Position numbers and translations under genes: made by a program. Positions 33,054 through 42,800 of a stretch of DNA of 64,000 nucleotides are shown here, piece by piece (position 1 is the first letter of the stretch; every line of letters begins with the position of its first letter). Below the pieces are notes generated by a model. The model saw only the letters and a list, made by a program, of their open reading frames with translations. It made no database searches and was not told where the DNA came from. This DNA comes from Anaerolineae bacterium (lineage in GTDB: Bacteria > Chloroflexota > Anaerolineae > B4-G1 > DUEL01). The DNA is taken from positions 30,248-94,247 of the forward strand of contig JAFGEI010000217.1 in NCBI GenBank assembly GCA_016931695.1. Reading direction: 5' to 3'.

Positions 33054-33830
33054 ATGACCGAAGAAATCTGGTCTCAACCAATCACAAAAATCGAGCCCAA
33101 CAAGGTGGCTGTGCGCGGTTATCGCATCGACGAGTTGATGGGCCGCGTACCCTTTGCCCACGTCGTCTACCTGGTACTCAAGGGCGAGCTGCCCACTGCA
33201 GCCCAGGGGCAGGTAATGGACGCCATCCTCGTCTCCAGCGTCGACCACGGCGCGACGCCGCCCTCGGTGCTGGCGGCGCGGACGGTCGCCTCGGGCGGCG
33301 CCCCACTGACCACCGGCATCGCCGCCGGCATCATGACCATCAACCGCCACCACGGGGGAGCCATCGAGGGCTGCATGCGCGTGCTGCTGGAGGCAGTGGC
33401 CTCCAAGCGGGCGAAAGGGCAGGATACCCTCACCGCCGCTCGCGAGCTGGTGACCGACTACCGGGAGCAGAAAAAGCGCATCCCCGGCTACGGCCACCGC
33501 ATCCACACCGAGGACCCGCGCACGATCAAGCTCTTTGCCATCTGCGAAGAGGTGGGGGTGGCGGGCGAATACGTCGCGATGGGACACGCCCTGCGCCAGG
33601 CAATGAACGAGATCATTGGCAAGGACCTGCCGCTGAACGTCGACGGGGCCATCGCCGCCGTGCTGTGCGAGCTGGACATCCCACCCGAAATGGGCAACGG
33701 CCTCTTTGCCATCGCCCGCACCGTCGGCCTGACCGCCCACGTATTCGACGAAATCACCGCCCAGCGGCCGATGCGGCGCATCTCGCCTACAGCGCAGGAG
33801 TATAACGGACCGGAGGAACGGTCTCTGTAG
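33054..33830 (+). CDS. Citrate-synthase-fold protein, citryl-CoA lyase-like
   Basis: This 258-residue protein is a short member of the citrate synthase superfamily, about the length of the Hydrogenobacter citryl-CoA lyase and much shorter than citrate synthase (about 380-430). Visible segments are VRGYRIDELMGRVPFAHVVYLVLKGELP, INRHHGGAIEGCMRVLLEA, the active-site RIPGYGHRIHTEDPR, NVDGAIAAVLCELDIPPEMGNGLFAIARTVGLTAHVFDE. It would split citryl-CoA into acetyl-CoA and oxaloacetate, or run in reverse. With the two ligase subunits before it, this gives the three parts of ATP-citrate lyase as separate genes. Related substrates such as methylcitrate are possible. The ATG follows TGAGGAGATAATC. Confidence 0.88.
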   Translation: MTEEIWSQPITKIEPNKVAVRGYRIDELMGRVPFAHVVYLVLKGELPTAAQGQVMDAILVSSVDHGATPPSVLAARTVASGGAPLTTGIAAGIMTINRHHGGAIEGCMRVLLEAVASKRAKGQDTLTAARELVTDYREQKKRIPGYGHRIHTEDPRTIKLFAICEEVGVAGEYVAMGHALRQAMNEIIGKDLPLNVDGAIAAVLCELDIPPEMGNGLFAIARTVGLTAHVFDEITAQRPMRRISPTAQEYNGPEERSL

Positions 33831-33840
33831 CACAATTCAC

Positions 33841-33915
33841 ATTTTGCGCTTTACGCTTTACGCCTTACGTATTGCGTATTGCGTATTGCGTATTGCGTAA
33901 AACGTAGAGCGTAAT
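33841..33915. repeat. Intercistronic repeat 2 (TACGCAATACG family)
   Basis: The sequence CTTTACGCCTTACGTATTGCGTATTGCGTATTGCGTATTGCGTAAAACG contains four or so head-to-tail copies of TATTGCG. It fills the gap between the lyase-like and HD genes and is AT-richer than the surrounding genes. Confidence 0.8.
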
Positions 33916-33929
33916 GAGGAGAAAAAGTG

Positions 33930-34502
33930 ATGAGAGAACGACTGCTTGAACTGATGCCCGAGTTCGATCTGATCCAGGATGACGAACTGCGGGAAAAGTC
34001 AATCCACACCTGGGAGGTGGCGATGGAGCAGGGGGGCTGGACGCCGGATGAACTGGCCGAGATGCCCTTTACCCTGCTGCTCAACCCCTGCCCGGCCTCT
34101 TACATCGACCACGTCCGCGCGGTGACCCTGACCGCCGTCCGCACCGCCGAGGTCTTTGGCGAGATCTATGGCGACCGCGTGCCGGTCGACATGGACCTGC
34201 TCGTTGCCGGCGCGCTGCTGCACGACGTCGGCAAGATCCTCGAGTACGAGCCGTGCGAGGACGGCACGACGGTGCAGTCCTACAACGGCAAGCTGATGCG
34301 CCACCCCTTCAGTGGCATGGAGCTGGCGGCCCGCTGCGGCCTGCCGCTGGAGGTCCAACACATCATCGCCGCCCACGCCGGGGAGGGGGACAAGATGGAC
34401 CGCACCACCGAAGCGACGCTGGTCAACCACGCCGATTTCATGTCCTTCCACAGCTTTCAGCGCATGCTGACCAAGAAGCAACTTGCGGCGAGGATGGGGT
34501 AA
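33930..34502 (+). CDS. HD-domain phosphohydrolase-like protein
   Basis: The protein has 190 residues from the ATG at 33930, eight bases after GAGGAG; the track's GTG at 33927 is less well placed. It is an HD-superfamily metal-dependent hydrolase with an early His (YIDHVRAVTLTAVRTAE), the HD pair in LLVAGALLHDVGKILEYEP, a later His in IIAAHAGEGDKMD and an Asp in LVNHADFM. Its place between the lyase-like gene and the first dehydratase pair suggests a role tied to this pathway, for example hydrolysis of a phosphorylated or nucleotide side-product. No substrate can be named. Confidence 0.85.
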   Translation: MRERLLELMPEFDLIQDDELREKSIHTWEVAMEQGGWTPDELAEMPFTLLLNPCPASYIDHVRAVTLTAVRTAEVFGEIYGDRVPVDMDLLVAGALLHDVGKILEYEPCEDGTTVQSYNGKLMRHPFSGMELAARCGLPLEVQHIIAAHAGEGDKMDRTTEATLVNHADFMSFHSFQRMLTKKQLAARMG

Positions 34503-34556
34503 TACACAATACGCAGTACGTATTTCGTATTGCGTAGTACGTACTGTGTATTACAT
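34501..34556. repeat. Intercistronic hairpin repeat 3 (TACGCAATACG family)
   Basis: GTAATACACAATACGCAGTACG...CGTAGTACGTACTGTGTATTAC is a long imperfect palindrome that fills the gap between the HD gene and the first dehydratase large subunit. Confidence 0.8.
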
Positions 34557-34571
34557 AACGAGGAGAGACGT

Positions 34572-35831
34572 ATGGCTGGACAAACGATCATCGAAAAGAT
34601 ATTTGCCGCCCACACCGCCGCTGACGCCTCCGTCGAGCCGGGCAGCATCATCTGGCTCGACCTCGACGTGCGCACGGCGCGCGATTTTGCCGGGGCGAAC
34701 GTGGTCAAGAACTATCAAACCCACTATGGCGAAACGCCCGTCGCCGACAAAACCAAGACCTTTTTCACCTTCGACCTGGTCGTGCCGCCCAGCAACATCC
34801 CCTACGCCAACAACCAACAGGTCTGCCGCACCTGGGCGCGGGAGCAGGGGGTCGGGGTCTATGACGTCAACGCCGGCATCGGCTCCCACGTGGTGGTGGA
34901 GGAGGGGCTGGCCTACCCCGGCGTGACGCTGGTCGGCACCGACAGCCACCTCAACATCCTGGGAGCAATCGGCGCCTTCGGCCAGGGCATGGGCGATCAG
35001 GACATTGCCTTTGCCTTCAAAACCGGCCGCACCTGGTTCGAGGTGCCGCCGACGATGAAGGTGGTGGTCAAGGGAGAGTACCAGTACCCCTGCACCGCTC
35101 GCGACCTGACGCTGGCGATCCTGGACAAGCTGGGCTCCAAGGGCGCGCTGGGCCGGGCGATCGAGTTCTACGGCCCGGCAATCGAGGCCCTCGACCTGCC
35201 CGGGCGCATCACCCTCGCCAGCCAGGTGACCGAAATGGGCGGCATCGTCGGCTTTATCCCCCCTTCGGAGGAGGTGCTGGCCTACGCCCGCCAGCAAAGC
35301 GGACGGGCCGACATCCCGTCGTTCGCCGCCGATCCCGACGCCGAGTACGTAGAGACGGTCGTGGTCGACGTCAGCGGGCTGGAACCGCTCATCGCCTGCC
35401 CGCCCAACCCGGCCAACGTGGTGCCGGTGCGCGAGGTGGCGGGCCGGCGCATCGATTCGGTCTTTTTCGGCTCCTGCACCAACGGCCGGTTCGAGGATTT
35501 CGCGGCGGTGGCCGAGATCGTGCAGGGAAAGCGGGTCGCGCCGTGGGTCATGGCGACGGTGGTACCGGCGACGCGGGAGGTCTACCAGCAGATGCTTCGC
35601 TCCGGCGTGCTGCAGACCCTCTTTGATGCCGGGTTCATCATCAGCAACCCCGGCTGCGGCGGCTGCGCTTCGGGACATCTCGGCATGACCGGCGTGGGAC
35701 AGGTCAACATCAGCACCAGCAATCGCAATTTTCCCGGCAAGCAAGGCGCCGGCGACACCTACCTGGCCAGCCCGGTCACGGCCGCCTGGTGCGCCCTCAA
35801 AGGCGAGATCACGGTGCCGGAGGCCAGTTAA
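34572..35831 (+). CDS. Aconitase/isopropylmalate-isomerase-type dehydratase large subunit, pair 1
   Basis: The protein has 419 residues from the ATG at 34572, after GAGGAGAG. It is a LeuC-type large subunit. The three [4Fe-4S] ligands are visible (FFGSCTNGRFED and SNPGCGGCASGHLG), with the family segments TLVGTDSHLNILGAIGAFGQGMGDQD and SNRNFPGKQG. It pairs with the small subunit that follows. It would dehydrate and rehydrate a citrate- or malate-type hydroxyacid. DmdA (2,3-dimethylmalate dehydratase), homoaconitase and aconitase-like functions are all possible. Two such pairs stand in tandem here and differ in the early motif (FFTFDLVVPPSN here, VIVLDHVTPAAD in pair 2), so they probably handle different substrates. 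Confidence 0.9.
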   Translation: MAGQTIIEKIFAAHTAADASVEPGSIIWLDLDVRTARDFAGANVVKNYQTHYGETPVADKTKTFFTFDLVVPPSNIPYANNQQVCRTWAREQGVGVYDVNAGIGSHVVVEEGLAYPGVTLVGTDSHLNILGAIGAFGQGMGDQDIAFAFKTGRTWFEVPPTMKVVVKGEYQYPCTARDLTLAILDKLGSKGALGRAIEFYGPAIEALDLPGRITLASQVTEMGGIVGFIPPSEEVLAYARQQSGRADIPSFAADPDAEYVETVVVDVSGLEPLIACPPNPANVVPVREVAGRRIDSVFFGSCTNGRFEDFAAVAEIVQGKRVAPWVMATVVPATREVYQQMLRSGVLQTLFDAGFIISNPGCGGCASGHLGMTGVGQVNISTSNRNFPGKQGAGDTYLASPVTAAWCALKGEITVPEAS

Positions 35832-35888
35832 CCGACAAATCAGCCACGAATTACACGAATTCTCACGAGTAAAACAGGAGAATGATGT

Positions 35889-36422
35889 ATGAAGGAAACA
35901 ACAGTTAAAGGCCGCCTCTGGATCCTCACCAACCCGGCGGGCAAGCTGTACGACGACATCGACACCGACATGATCTTTCACAACCGCTACCTGCACATCA
36001 CCGACGTGGCCGAGATGGGGCAGTATGCGTTGGACAACCTGGTCGGTTGGAAGAATTTTGCGCGCAAGGCCCAGGCGGGGGACGTGATCATGGCCGGGCC
36101 GAACTTTGGCTCCGGCTCCTCCCGCCAGCAGGCAGTCGACTGCTTTCGCGCCCTGGGCATCAACGCGGTCATCGCCGAGAGCTTTGGCGCCATCTACAAG
36201 CGCAACGCCATCAACAGCGGGCTGCCCATCGTCACCATGCCTGGCCTCAGCAAGATCGCCGGCGAGTTTGCCACCGGCGACGAGCTGGCGGTCGATTTCG
36301 CCACCGGCGAGGTGGTGCTCAACGGCGAGAAGCGCTTCCAGGCCGAGCCCTTCTCCGGCGTGCAGATGGACATCTACCAGGCAGGGGACCTGTTCGCGTA
36401 CGGGGAGTCGTTGGGAGCGTGA
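35889..36422 (+). CDS. Dehydratase small subunit, pair 1
   Basis: This 177-residue LeuD-type swivel-domain subunit contains DIDTDMIFHNRYLHITD, GPNFGSGSSRQQAVDCFRALGINAVIAESFGAIYKRNAINSGLPIV and the C-terminal VVLNGEKRFQAEPFSG. The substrate-specificity loop between strands (HITDVAEMGQYALDNL) lacks the YLRL/YLVY-like signatures known from LeuD and HacB, so the substrate stays open. It follows its large subunit after 57 bases that carry one CACGAATTACACGAATT copy, and starts after ACAGGAG. Confidence 0.88.
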   Translation: MKETTVKGRLWILTNPAGKLYDDIDTDMIFHNRYLHITDVAEMGQYALDNLVGWKNFARKAQAGDVIMAGPNFGSGSSRQQAVDCFRALGINAVIAESFGAIYKRNAINSGLPIVTMPGLSKIAGEFATGDELAVDFATGEVVLNGEKRFQAEPFSGVQMDIYQAGDLFAYGESLGA

Positions 36423-36423
36423 A

Positions 36424-36481
36424 CATACAATTACGTTTCACGTTTTACGCTTTACGTATTGCGTAAAACGTGAAATGTAAT
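36424..36481. repeat. Intercistronic hairpin repeat 4 (TACGCAATACG family)
   Basis: TTACGTTTCACGTTTTACGC...GCGTAAAACGTGAAATGTAA is a near-perfect palindrome between the two dehydratase pairs. Confidence 0.85.
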
Positions 36482-36498
36482 GCAAGGAGAAATTGCAC

Positions 36499-37752
36499 AT
36501 GGGAGAAACGTTTGCTGAGAAACTCCTGGCCCGCAAAGCCGGGCTGGCCGGCGTGGTTCCGGGACAGATCGTCGTCGTACAGCCCGACAAGCTGCTGACC
36601 CACGACAACACGGCGGCGATCTCGAAAAAGTTTTACCAGATCGGGGTCGAGCGAGTTGCCAACCCGCGCATCAACGTCATCGTGCTCGACCACGTCACGC
36701 CGGCAGCGGACGAAAAGTATGCCACCAACCACCAGGTCATCCGTCAGTTCGCCGCCGAGCAGGGCATCGAGGCCTTTTACGACGTGGGGGAGGGCATCTG
36801 CCACCAGGTGCTGCCCGAGAAGGGGCACGCCTGGCCTGGCGCGCTGATTGTCGGTTCCGACTCCCACACGCCGACCCACGGCGCCTTTGGCGCCTTTGCC
36901 GCCGGCATCGGCCGCACCGAGGCGGCGGCAGTGATGGCGACGGGTAACATCTGGCTGCGGGTGCCGCACAGCTTTCGCATCGTCATTCGCGGCGCCATGC
37001 CGCCGCGGGTGACGCCCAAGGACCTGGCTCTCCACATCATCGGCGACCTGCGCGCCGACGGGGCCGACTACCGCTCGGTCGAGTTCGCCGGCGAGACGGT
37101 CCGCGACATGAGCGTCGCCGGACGCATGGTGCTGACCAACATGGTCGCCGAGATGGGCGGCAAGAACGGCGTGATCGAGCCGGACGACAAAACCCGCGCC
37201 TGGCTGCAGGGCCGCGTGACCCACGAGTACGAGGAGATCCACGCCGACCCCGACGCCAGCTACGAGCGGGTGATCGAGTACAACGTGAGCGGCCTGGCGC
37301 CCCAGGTGGCCAAGCCCCATACCGTCGACAACGTGGTGCCGGTGACCGAGACGGCTGGCATCCCCATCGACCAGGCCCTGATCGGTACCTGCACCAACGG
37401 GCGGGTGGAGGACCTGGCAGCAGCGGCCGAGATCCTGCGCGGGCGGCACATCGCCCCTGGCGTGCGGCTGCTGGTGCTGCCCGCCTCGCGCGAGGTGTTG
37501 CTGCAGGCAGTAGAACAGGGCCTGGTCAGCGACCTGGTCGCCGCCGGCGCGACGCTGCTCAATCCCGGCTGCGGCCCCTGCCTGGGCGCCCACCAGGGCT
37601 GTATGGCCCCCGGCGAGACGACCATCTCGACCGCCAACCGCAATTTCAAGGGCCGCATGGGCGCCAAGGAAGCCTTTATCTACCTCGCCAGCCCGGCCAC
37701 GGTAGCCGCCTCGGCCCTGACCGGCGCCATCACCGATCCGAGGGAGGTGTAA
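36499..37752 (+). CDS. Aconitase/isopropylmalate-isomerase-type dehydratase large subunit, pair 2
   Basis: The protein has 417 residues from the ATG at 36499, eight bases after AAGGAGA; the TTG in the track is too close. The iron-sulfur ligands are in IGTCTNGRVEDLAAAAEIL and LNPGCGPCLGAHQGCM. LIVGSDSHTPTHGAFGAFAAGIGRTEAA and RVTPKDLALHIIGDLRADGADY are typical of LeuC and archaeal-type homoaconitase. It begins with QPDKLLTHDNTAAISKKF and VIVLDHVTPAADEKYATNH, closer to canonical isomerases than pair 1. Together with its small subunit it is the likelier citrate-isocitrate isomerase of the cluster, or an isopropylmalate isomerase. Confidence 0.9.
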   Translation: MGETFAEKLLARKAGLAGVVPGQIVVVQPDKLLTHDNTAAISKKFYQIGVERVANPRINVIVLDHVTPAADEKYATNHQVIRQFAAEQGIEAFYDVGEGICHQVLPEKGHAWPGALIVGSDSHTPTHGAFGAFAAGIGRTEAAAVMATGNIWLRVPHSFRIVIRGAMPPRVTPKDLALHIIGDLRADGADYRSVEFAGETVRDMSVAGRMVLTNMVAEMGGKNGVIEPDDKTRAWLQGRVTHEYEEIHADPDASYERVIEYNVSGLAPQVAKPHTVDNVVPVTETAGIPIDQALIGTCTNGRVEDLAAAAEILRGRHIAPGVRLLVLPASREVLLQAVEQGLVSDLVAAGATLLNPGCGPCLGAHQGCMAPGETTISTANRNFKGRMGAKEAFIYLASPATVAASALTGAITDPREV

Positions 37753-37753
37753 C

Positions 37754-38251
37754 ATGCAGAGCAAGATCACGGGCCGCGTCTGGAAGTATGGCGATGACGT
37801 CAACACCGACGTCATCTTTCCCGGCAAGTATACCTACTCTGTCTCTGACCCACAAGAGATGGCCCGGCACGCCCTGGAGGACCTGGACCCGACCTTTGTC
37901 GCTAACGTGCAGCCGGGCGACGTCATCGTGGCTGGCAAGAACTGGGGCTGCGGCTCCTCCCGCGAGCAAGCAGTGACCTGCCTCAAGGAAATTGGGGTCG
38001 GCGCCATCGTCGCCCGCAGCTTTGCCCGCATCTATTTCCGCAACTGCATCAACCAAGCCCTGCCCATCGCCGCCTGCGACGCGGTGGACGGGGTCGAAAC
38101 GGGCGAAGAGGTCACCATCGACTTTGCCGCGGGCACGGTGACGACGCCGCGCGGCACCTACACCTTCCCGCCCCTGGCGCCCGAGGTGATGGAGATTTTG
38201 GAGACGGGGGGATTGATCCCCTACGTGCAAAAGCAGTTGGGGGTGAAATAG
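37754..38251 (+). CDS. Dehydratase small subunit, pair 2
   Basis: This 165-residue LeuD-type subunit starts one base after the stop of its large subunit. It has VNTDVIFPGKYTYSVSDPQEMARHALEDLDP (the substrate-loop region), GKNWGCGSSREQAVTCLKEIGVGAIVARSFARIYFRNCINQALPI and the C-terminal LETGGLIPYVQKQLG. The length and loop are those of the archaeal and bacterial LeuD2/HacB class. It ends the uninterrupted metabolic run; a palindromic repeat region separates it from the photolyase. Confidence 0.9.
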   Translation: MQSKITGRVWKYGDDVNTDVIFPGKYTYSVSDPQEMARHALEDLDPTFVANVQPGDVIVAGKNWGCGSSREQAVTCLKEIGVGAIVARSFARIYFRNCINQALPIAACDAVDGVETGEEVTIDFAAGTVTTPRGTYTFPPLAPEVMEILETGGLIPYVQKQLGVK

Positions 38252-38300
38252 CCGGTTGGCTGGTAAAATTCTCTTCGCTGCTCAATGATACGAACCAACC

Positions 38301-38439
38301 TGTCATTCTGAGCAGCCTGCCCCGGGCGTAGCCGAGGGGAGCGAAGAATCTCCACGTTGGCTATCAGAGAGATTCTTTGCCACTTTGGCCCCTACGTCCC
38401 CGTCCGGGGACTTTGGGACCTCCGTTCCTCAGAATGAAA
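38301..38439. repeat. Palindromic repeat, TCATTCTGAG/GAAGAATCTC type, copy 1
   Basis: TGTCATTCTGAG (38301) is inverted as CTCAGAATGA (38429). GAAGAATCTC (38343) is inverted as GAGATTCTT (38369). The same nested arrangement occurs at 62159-62312. It fills the 230-base gap before the photolyase gene; no promoter was picked out there. Confidence 0.85.
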
Positions 38440-38481
38440 GGCAAAGAATTTGCCAGTCAGTCAAGGCAATACGGTGAATTG

Positions 38482-39891
38482 ATGAAAACCGTACTTTGGT
38501 GGATCCGCCGCGACCTGCGGCTGGCCGATAACCAGGCCCTCGCCGCCGCGCTGAACGCGGCCGAGCGGGTGGTCCCGGTCTTTGTCCTCGACCCGGCCCT
38601 CCTCGCATCGGAGCGGGTTGGGCCGCTGCGCGTCGCCTTCCTGCTGGAGGGGCTGCGCCGCCTGGACAGCGACCTGCGCCAGCGGGGCAGCCGCCTCGTC
38701 CTGCGGCGGGGCGACCCGGCGGCGGAGTTGTCTGCTGTGGCGGCCGAGACCGGCGCCGGGGCGATCTTGGCCGAGGAGGATTTCACCCCCTACGCCCGGC
38801 AGCGGGACAGTCGCGTCCCGTCGCTGCAGTTGGTCGGCGGACGGCTGGTCCACCCCCCGGGCAGCGTGCGCAAGGCGGACGGCACTCCCTACGTCGTCTA
38901 TACCCCTTTCAGCCGCACGTGGAAGGGACTGCCTCAACCGGGGGCGGCAATGCCCGCCCCTGCCCACGTCCCCACAGCGCCACAGGTAGCATCCCTGCCG
39001 GTTCCCGACCAACCGGAACGGCCTCCCGCTATACCGTTCCCCTCAGGTGAGACAGAGGCTCAGCGCCGCCTGGCGGCCTTTGTCACCGGCGACGATGCCC
39101 CCGTCTACCGCTACGCCCAAACGCGCGACCGCGTCGACCTGGACGGCACTTCGCAGCTCTCCCCTTACCTGCACCTGGGGATGATCTCTTCTCGCCAGGC
39201 CGTCGCCGCGGCGTTGGACGCCATTGCCGCCGCCCCCAACGCCGCCGCCCGCGAGGGAGCCGAGACCTGGCTGAACGAGTTGATCTGGCGCGAGTTCTAT
39301 GTCCACATCCTCTACCACTTTCCCCACGTGCTGGAGCAGAGCTTTCGTGCCAACCTGCAAGAGATTCGCTGGCAGGACGATGCGTCATCCTTTGCCGCCT
39401 GGCGCGACGGTTGCACCGGTTATCCCATCGTCGACGCGGCAATGCGCCAGTTGGCCCAGACCGGCTGGATGCACAACCGGGCGCGCATGGTCGCCGCCTC
39501 CTTCCTGATCAAGGACCTGCTGATCGACTGGCGGTGGGGCGAGCGGTATTTCATGCAGACGCTGATCGACGGCGACAGCGCCGCCAACAACGGCGGCTGG
39601 CAGTGGACCGCTGGCACCGGCACCGACGCCGCACCCTACTTTCGCGTCTTTCACCCCGTCGCCCAGGGCAGGAAACACGACCCCCAGGGAACCTACGTCC
39701 GCCGCTGGCTGCCGGAACTGGGCCGCGTGCCGGAGCGCTTTGTCCACCAGCCGTGGAAGATGCCCGACGATGTGCAGCAAGCTGCCGGATGCGTGATCGG
39801 ACGGGATTACCCTGCGCCGATCGTCGATCACGCCTGGGCCCGAGAGCGGGCCCTGGACGCCTACCGGCACGCCCGGAGGAACCTGGCATGA
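38482..39891 (+). CDS. phr: Deoxyribodipyrimidine photolyase
   Basis: This 469-residue class I CPD photolyase repairs UV-induced pyrimidine dimers using light and FAD. The N-terminal antenna domain opens [16 protein letters not shown]. The C-terminal FAD domain has [71 protein letters not shown] and [25 protein letters not shown], retaining the Asn next to flavin and the conserved Trp residues. The ATG at 38482 is chosen by homology, with a weak GGTGA site; the track's extension covers a repeat. The stop overlaps the start of the cyclase gene (ATGA), so light repair and cyclase are translationally coupled. Confidence 0.95.
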   Translation: MKTVLWWIRRDLRLADNQALAAALNAAERVVPVFVLDPALLASERVGPLRVAFLLEGLRRLDSDLRQRGSRLVLRRGDPAAELSAVAAETGAGAILAEEDFTPYARQRDSRVPSLQLVGGRLVHPPGSVRKADGTPYVVYTPFSRTWKGLPQPGAAMPAPAHVPTAPQVASLPVPDQPERPPAIPFPSGETEAQRRLAAFVTGDDAPVYRYAQTRDRVDLDGTSQLSPYLHLGMISSRQAVAAALDAIAAAPNAAAREGAETWLNELIWREFYVHILYHFPHVLEQSFRANLQEIRWQDDASSFAAWRDGCTGYPIVDAAMRQLAQTGWMHNRARMVAASFLIKDLLIDWRWGERYFMQTLIDGDSAANNGGWQWTAGTGTDAAPYFRVFHPVAQGRKHDPQGTYVRRWLPELGRVPERFVHQPWKMPDDVQQAAGCVIGRDYPAPIVDHAWARERALDAYRHARRNLA

Positions 39892-42800
39892 CGTCCCTCC
39901 CGCTCCTCGCCGCCTACCTGCCCATCGACCGGCGTTTTTCGCTGCTCAGCGGGGAACCGATCCCGCAGCAGGACGAGGGAGCGGTGCTGGTCGCCGACGT
40001 GCGCGGTTTCACCGCCCTGGGCGAGAGCCTGGCCCAGCACCTGGGTCCCTGGGAGGGGGCGGAGGAGCTAAACCGGCGGGTCAGTGACTGTTTCGCCGAC
40101 CTGATCACTGCCGTCCACACCTTCCACGGCTCGGTCATCCGTTTCTCCGGCGACGCCCTGCTGGCTTTCTTCTCCGGCGGGAAAGCGGCGCGTCGGCGCG
40201 CCACCGCAGCAGCGCAGGCCGTTCAATCCGCCGCGCGCCACAACCACCCCGCCATCAGCCTGCGGGTGGGCGTGGGCGCCGGTGCCGTCCACCGCCGCCT
40301 GGTGGGCGATCCGGCCTACGGCCTGTACGACCTGGTCAGCGGCCCGGCCCTGAACGCGGCCCTGGTGGCGATGAAGCAGGCGCTGCCGGGCGGCATCAGC
40401 GGCGACCTGGCCGCCCAGCCGGCAGAGCCCTGGCCCTGGCCCGCCCAGGCGTGGGATGACCTGCCAGAGGCCAGCCTGCTGCCGTGGATTCCCCCCGCCA
40501 TCTATGCCCGGCTGGTGGAAGGAACAGCAGCCTTTGTGGCCGAGCTGCGCCAGGTCGTACCCATCTTTGTCCAGGCCGGGTGCTCGGAGGCGGATTTGGC
40601 CGATTACGTGCCGCGGGTCCAGGCGGTGCTCGCGCCCTACGAAGTCAGCCTCAACGGGGTGGACATCCTGGACAAGGGGCCGGTGCTGGTCGCATGTCTC
40701 GGCGCGCCGCTGGCGCGGGGCGACGATCCACTGCGCGCGGTCGGTGCGGCCCTCTCCCTCGCCGACGCCGGGCAGGCATGGGAGCGCCCCATCCCACAGC
40801 GAATCGGCATCAGCATGGGACCGATGTACGCGGGAATGGTCGGCAGCCCAGCCCGCCTCGCCTACACCCTCTACGGCGACGAGATGAACGTAGCGGCGCG
40901 GCTGATGGAGTCGGCCGCGCCGGGAGAGGTGCGGGTGCACGCCGGCCTGCGCCGCCTGACAGAGCGCTGGTACGATTACACCCCGCTGGGCGCAGTGACG
41001 GTCAAGGGACGGCGGGAACCGGTCCCCGTCGCCCGGCTGGAAGGGCAGCGGCAGTCGCCCGGCGGGCTGTCCAAGGGGCCGCTGGTCGGCCGGCAGCGGG
41101 AGTTGGCCCGCCTCGAGACGGCGATAGACGCCGCCTGGTCGGGCCGGAACCGCGTCGTCGTGCTGAGCGGCGAAGCCGGCATCGGCAAGAGCCGGCTGGC
41201 GGAATTCCTCGTGCAGCGGTGGCGCGAGCGCGGCGGAAGCGCCGCGGCCGGACAGGCGCAGGCTGCCGCCCAGCAGCAAGCCTATGCGGCCTGGACGGAG
41301 CTGCTGGGGCGGTTCTTCCACCTGCAAGGCGACGATCAGGACCGGCAGCGCCTGGCAGAGCACGTTGCAGCCGCAGAACCGGCGCTGCTGCCCCGCCTGC
41401 CGCTCTTGGGCGACGTGCTGGGCCTGTCCATCCCTGACAACGACCTCACCCGCGACATCGACGCCCGGCTGCGCCAGGCCAGCACCCAGGCGCTCGTCGT
41501 CGACCTGCTGCGTGCCCGCGGCGAGCCGACCCTGCTGCTGATCGAAGACGCGCAGTGGCTGGACGGGCCGTCCTGGGAGCTCATCCTCGCCGCCGCCCGC
41601 GGCCTTGCCGACAGGCCAGCCCTGCTCTGCCTGACCAGCCGCCCCATCGAACCGCCGCCCATGGCCCTGAACCAACTGCTGGCGCTGCCGCACAGCGAGC
41701 GGATCGCCCTGGGCGAGTTCTCCCCTGCAGAGGCGGTCGACCTGGCCCGCGCCCGCCTGGGAGTTTCATCCCTGCCGCCGGAACTGGCCGAGTTCCTCCA
41801 ATCCCGCGGACAGGGGAACCCCTTTTTCATCGAAGAACTGTTGCACGATCTGCAGGAGGAGGGATTTATCGCCCACGAGGACGGGCAGGTCAGCATGGCC
41901 CGCTCCCTGGACCAGGCCGATCCGCCCGACAACGTCCACGCCGTCATCCTGGCCCGCGTCGACCGGCTGGACGAGCCCGCCCGCTTGACACTCAAGGTGG
42001 CATCGGTCATCGGGCGCAGTTTTGCCTATTCAATCCTGCGCCAGGTCCACCCCGTCCAGGCCCGGCAGGATGCCGACTTGCTGGCGCAACTCGACCACCT
42101 CCAGATCGTCGACATCGTCCTCACCGAGACGCCGACCCCCGAACCGACCTATATCTTTAAGCACGCCATCACCCACGACGTCACTTACGGCACGCTTCTT
42201 TTTTCCCAGCGGCGGGAATTGCACGAGCAGATCGCCCGTTTCTACGAGGAACGTTACCGCGGCCGCCTGGAACCCTACTTTGCCCTGCTGGCCTACCATT
42301 ACAGCCGCAGCGGCAACGAGGAACGCCAGGTCGATTACTGCCTGCAGGCCGGGCAGGAAGCAGCCCGGCGATTTGCCAACGTGGAAGCGATCGCCTTCTA
42401 CAGCCAGGCCCTGGAGGTGCTGGAACGCCGGGCTGCTGTCCTAGAGGGAGCGCCGCTGCAGGACAACCGCCAGCGTCGTTGGGAGCTGCTGGTACGCCGC
42501 GAGGCACTGCTGAACCGCACCGGGCAGCGGGATGCGCAGCGCAGAGACGTCGACGCACTGGGAATTCTGGCCTGCGAGATGGGACAGCCAACACTCTTGC
42601 TCCAGGCCCTGTACCGCCGGGCCCACTTTTTGTACCTGGTCAACGACTATGAACAGAGCCTGTACGCCCTGGAAGAGTTAATGGACGCCGCCAAAGCGGC
42701 CGGCGACTTGTCGATCGAGGGCAAAGCACTGCATATCATGGGCCAGATTGCCTACTACCGGGGATACTGCCAGGAAGCGCTCGAGTACTACCACCAAGCC

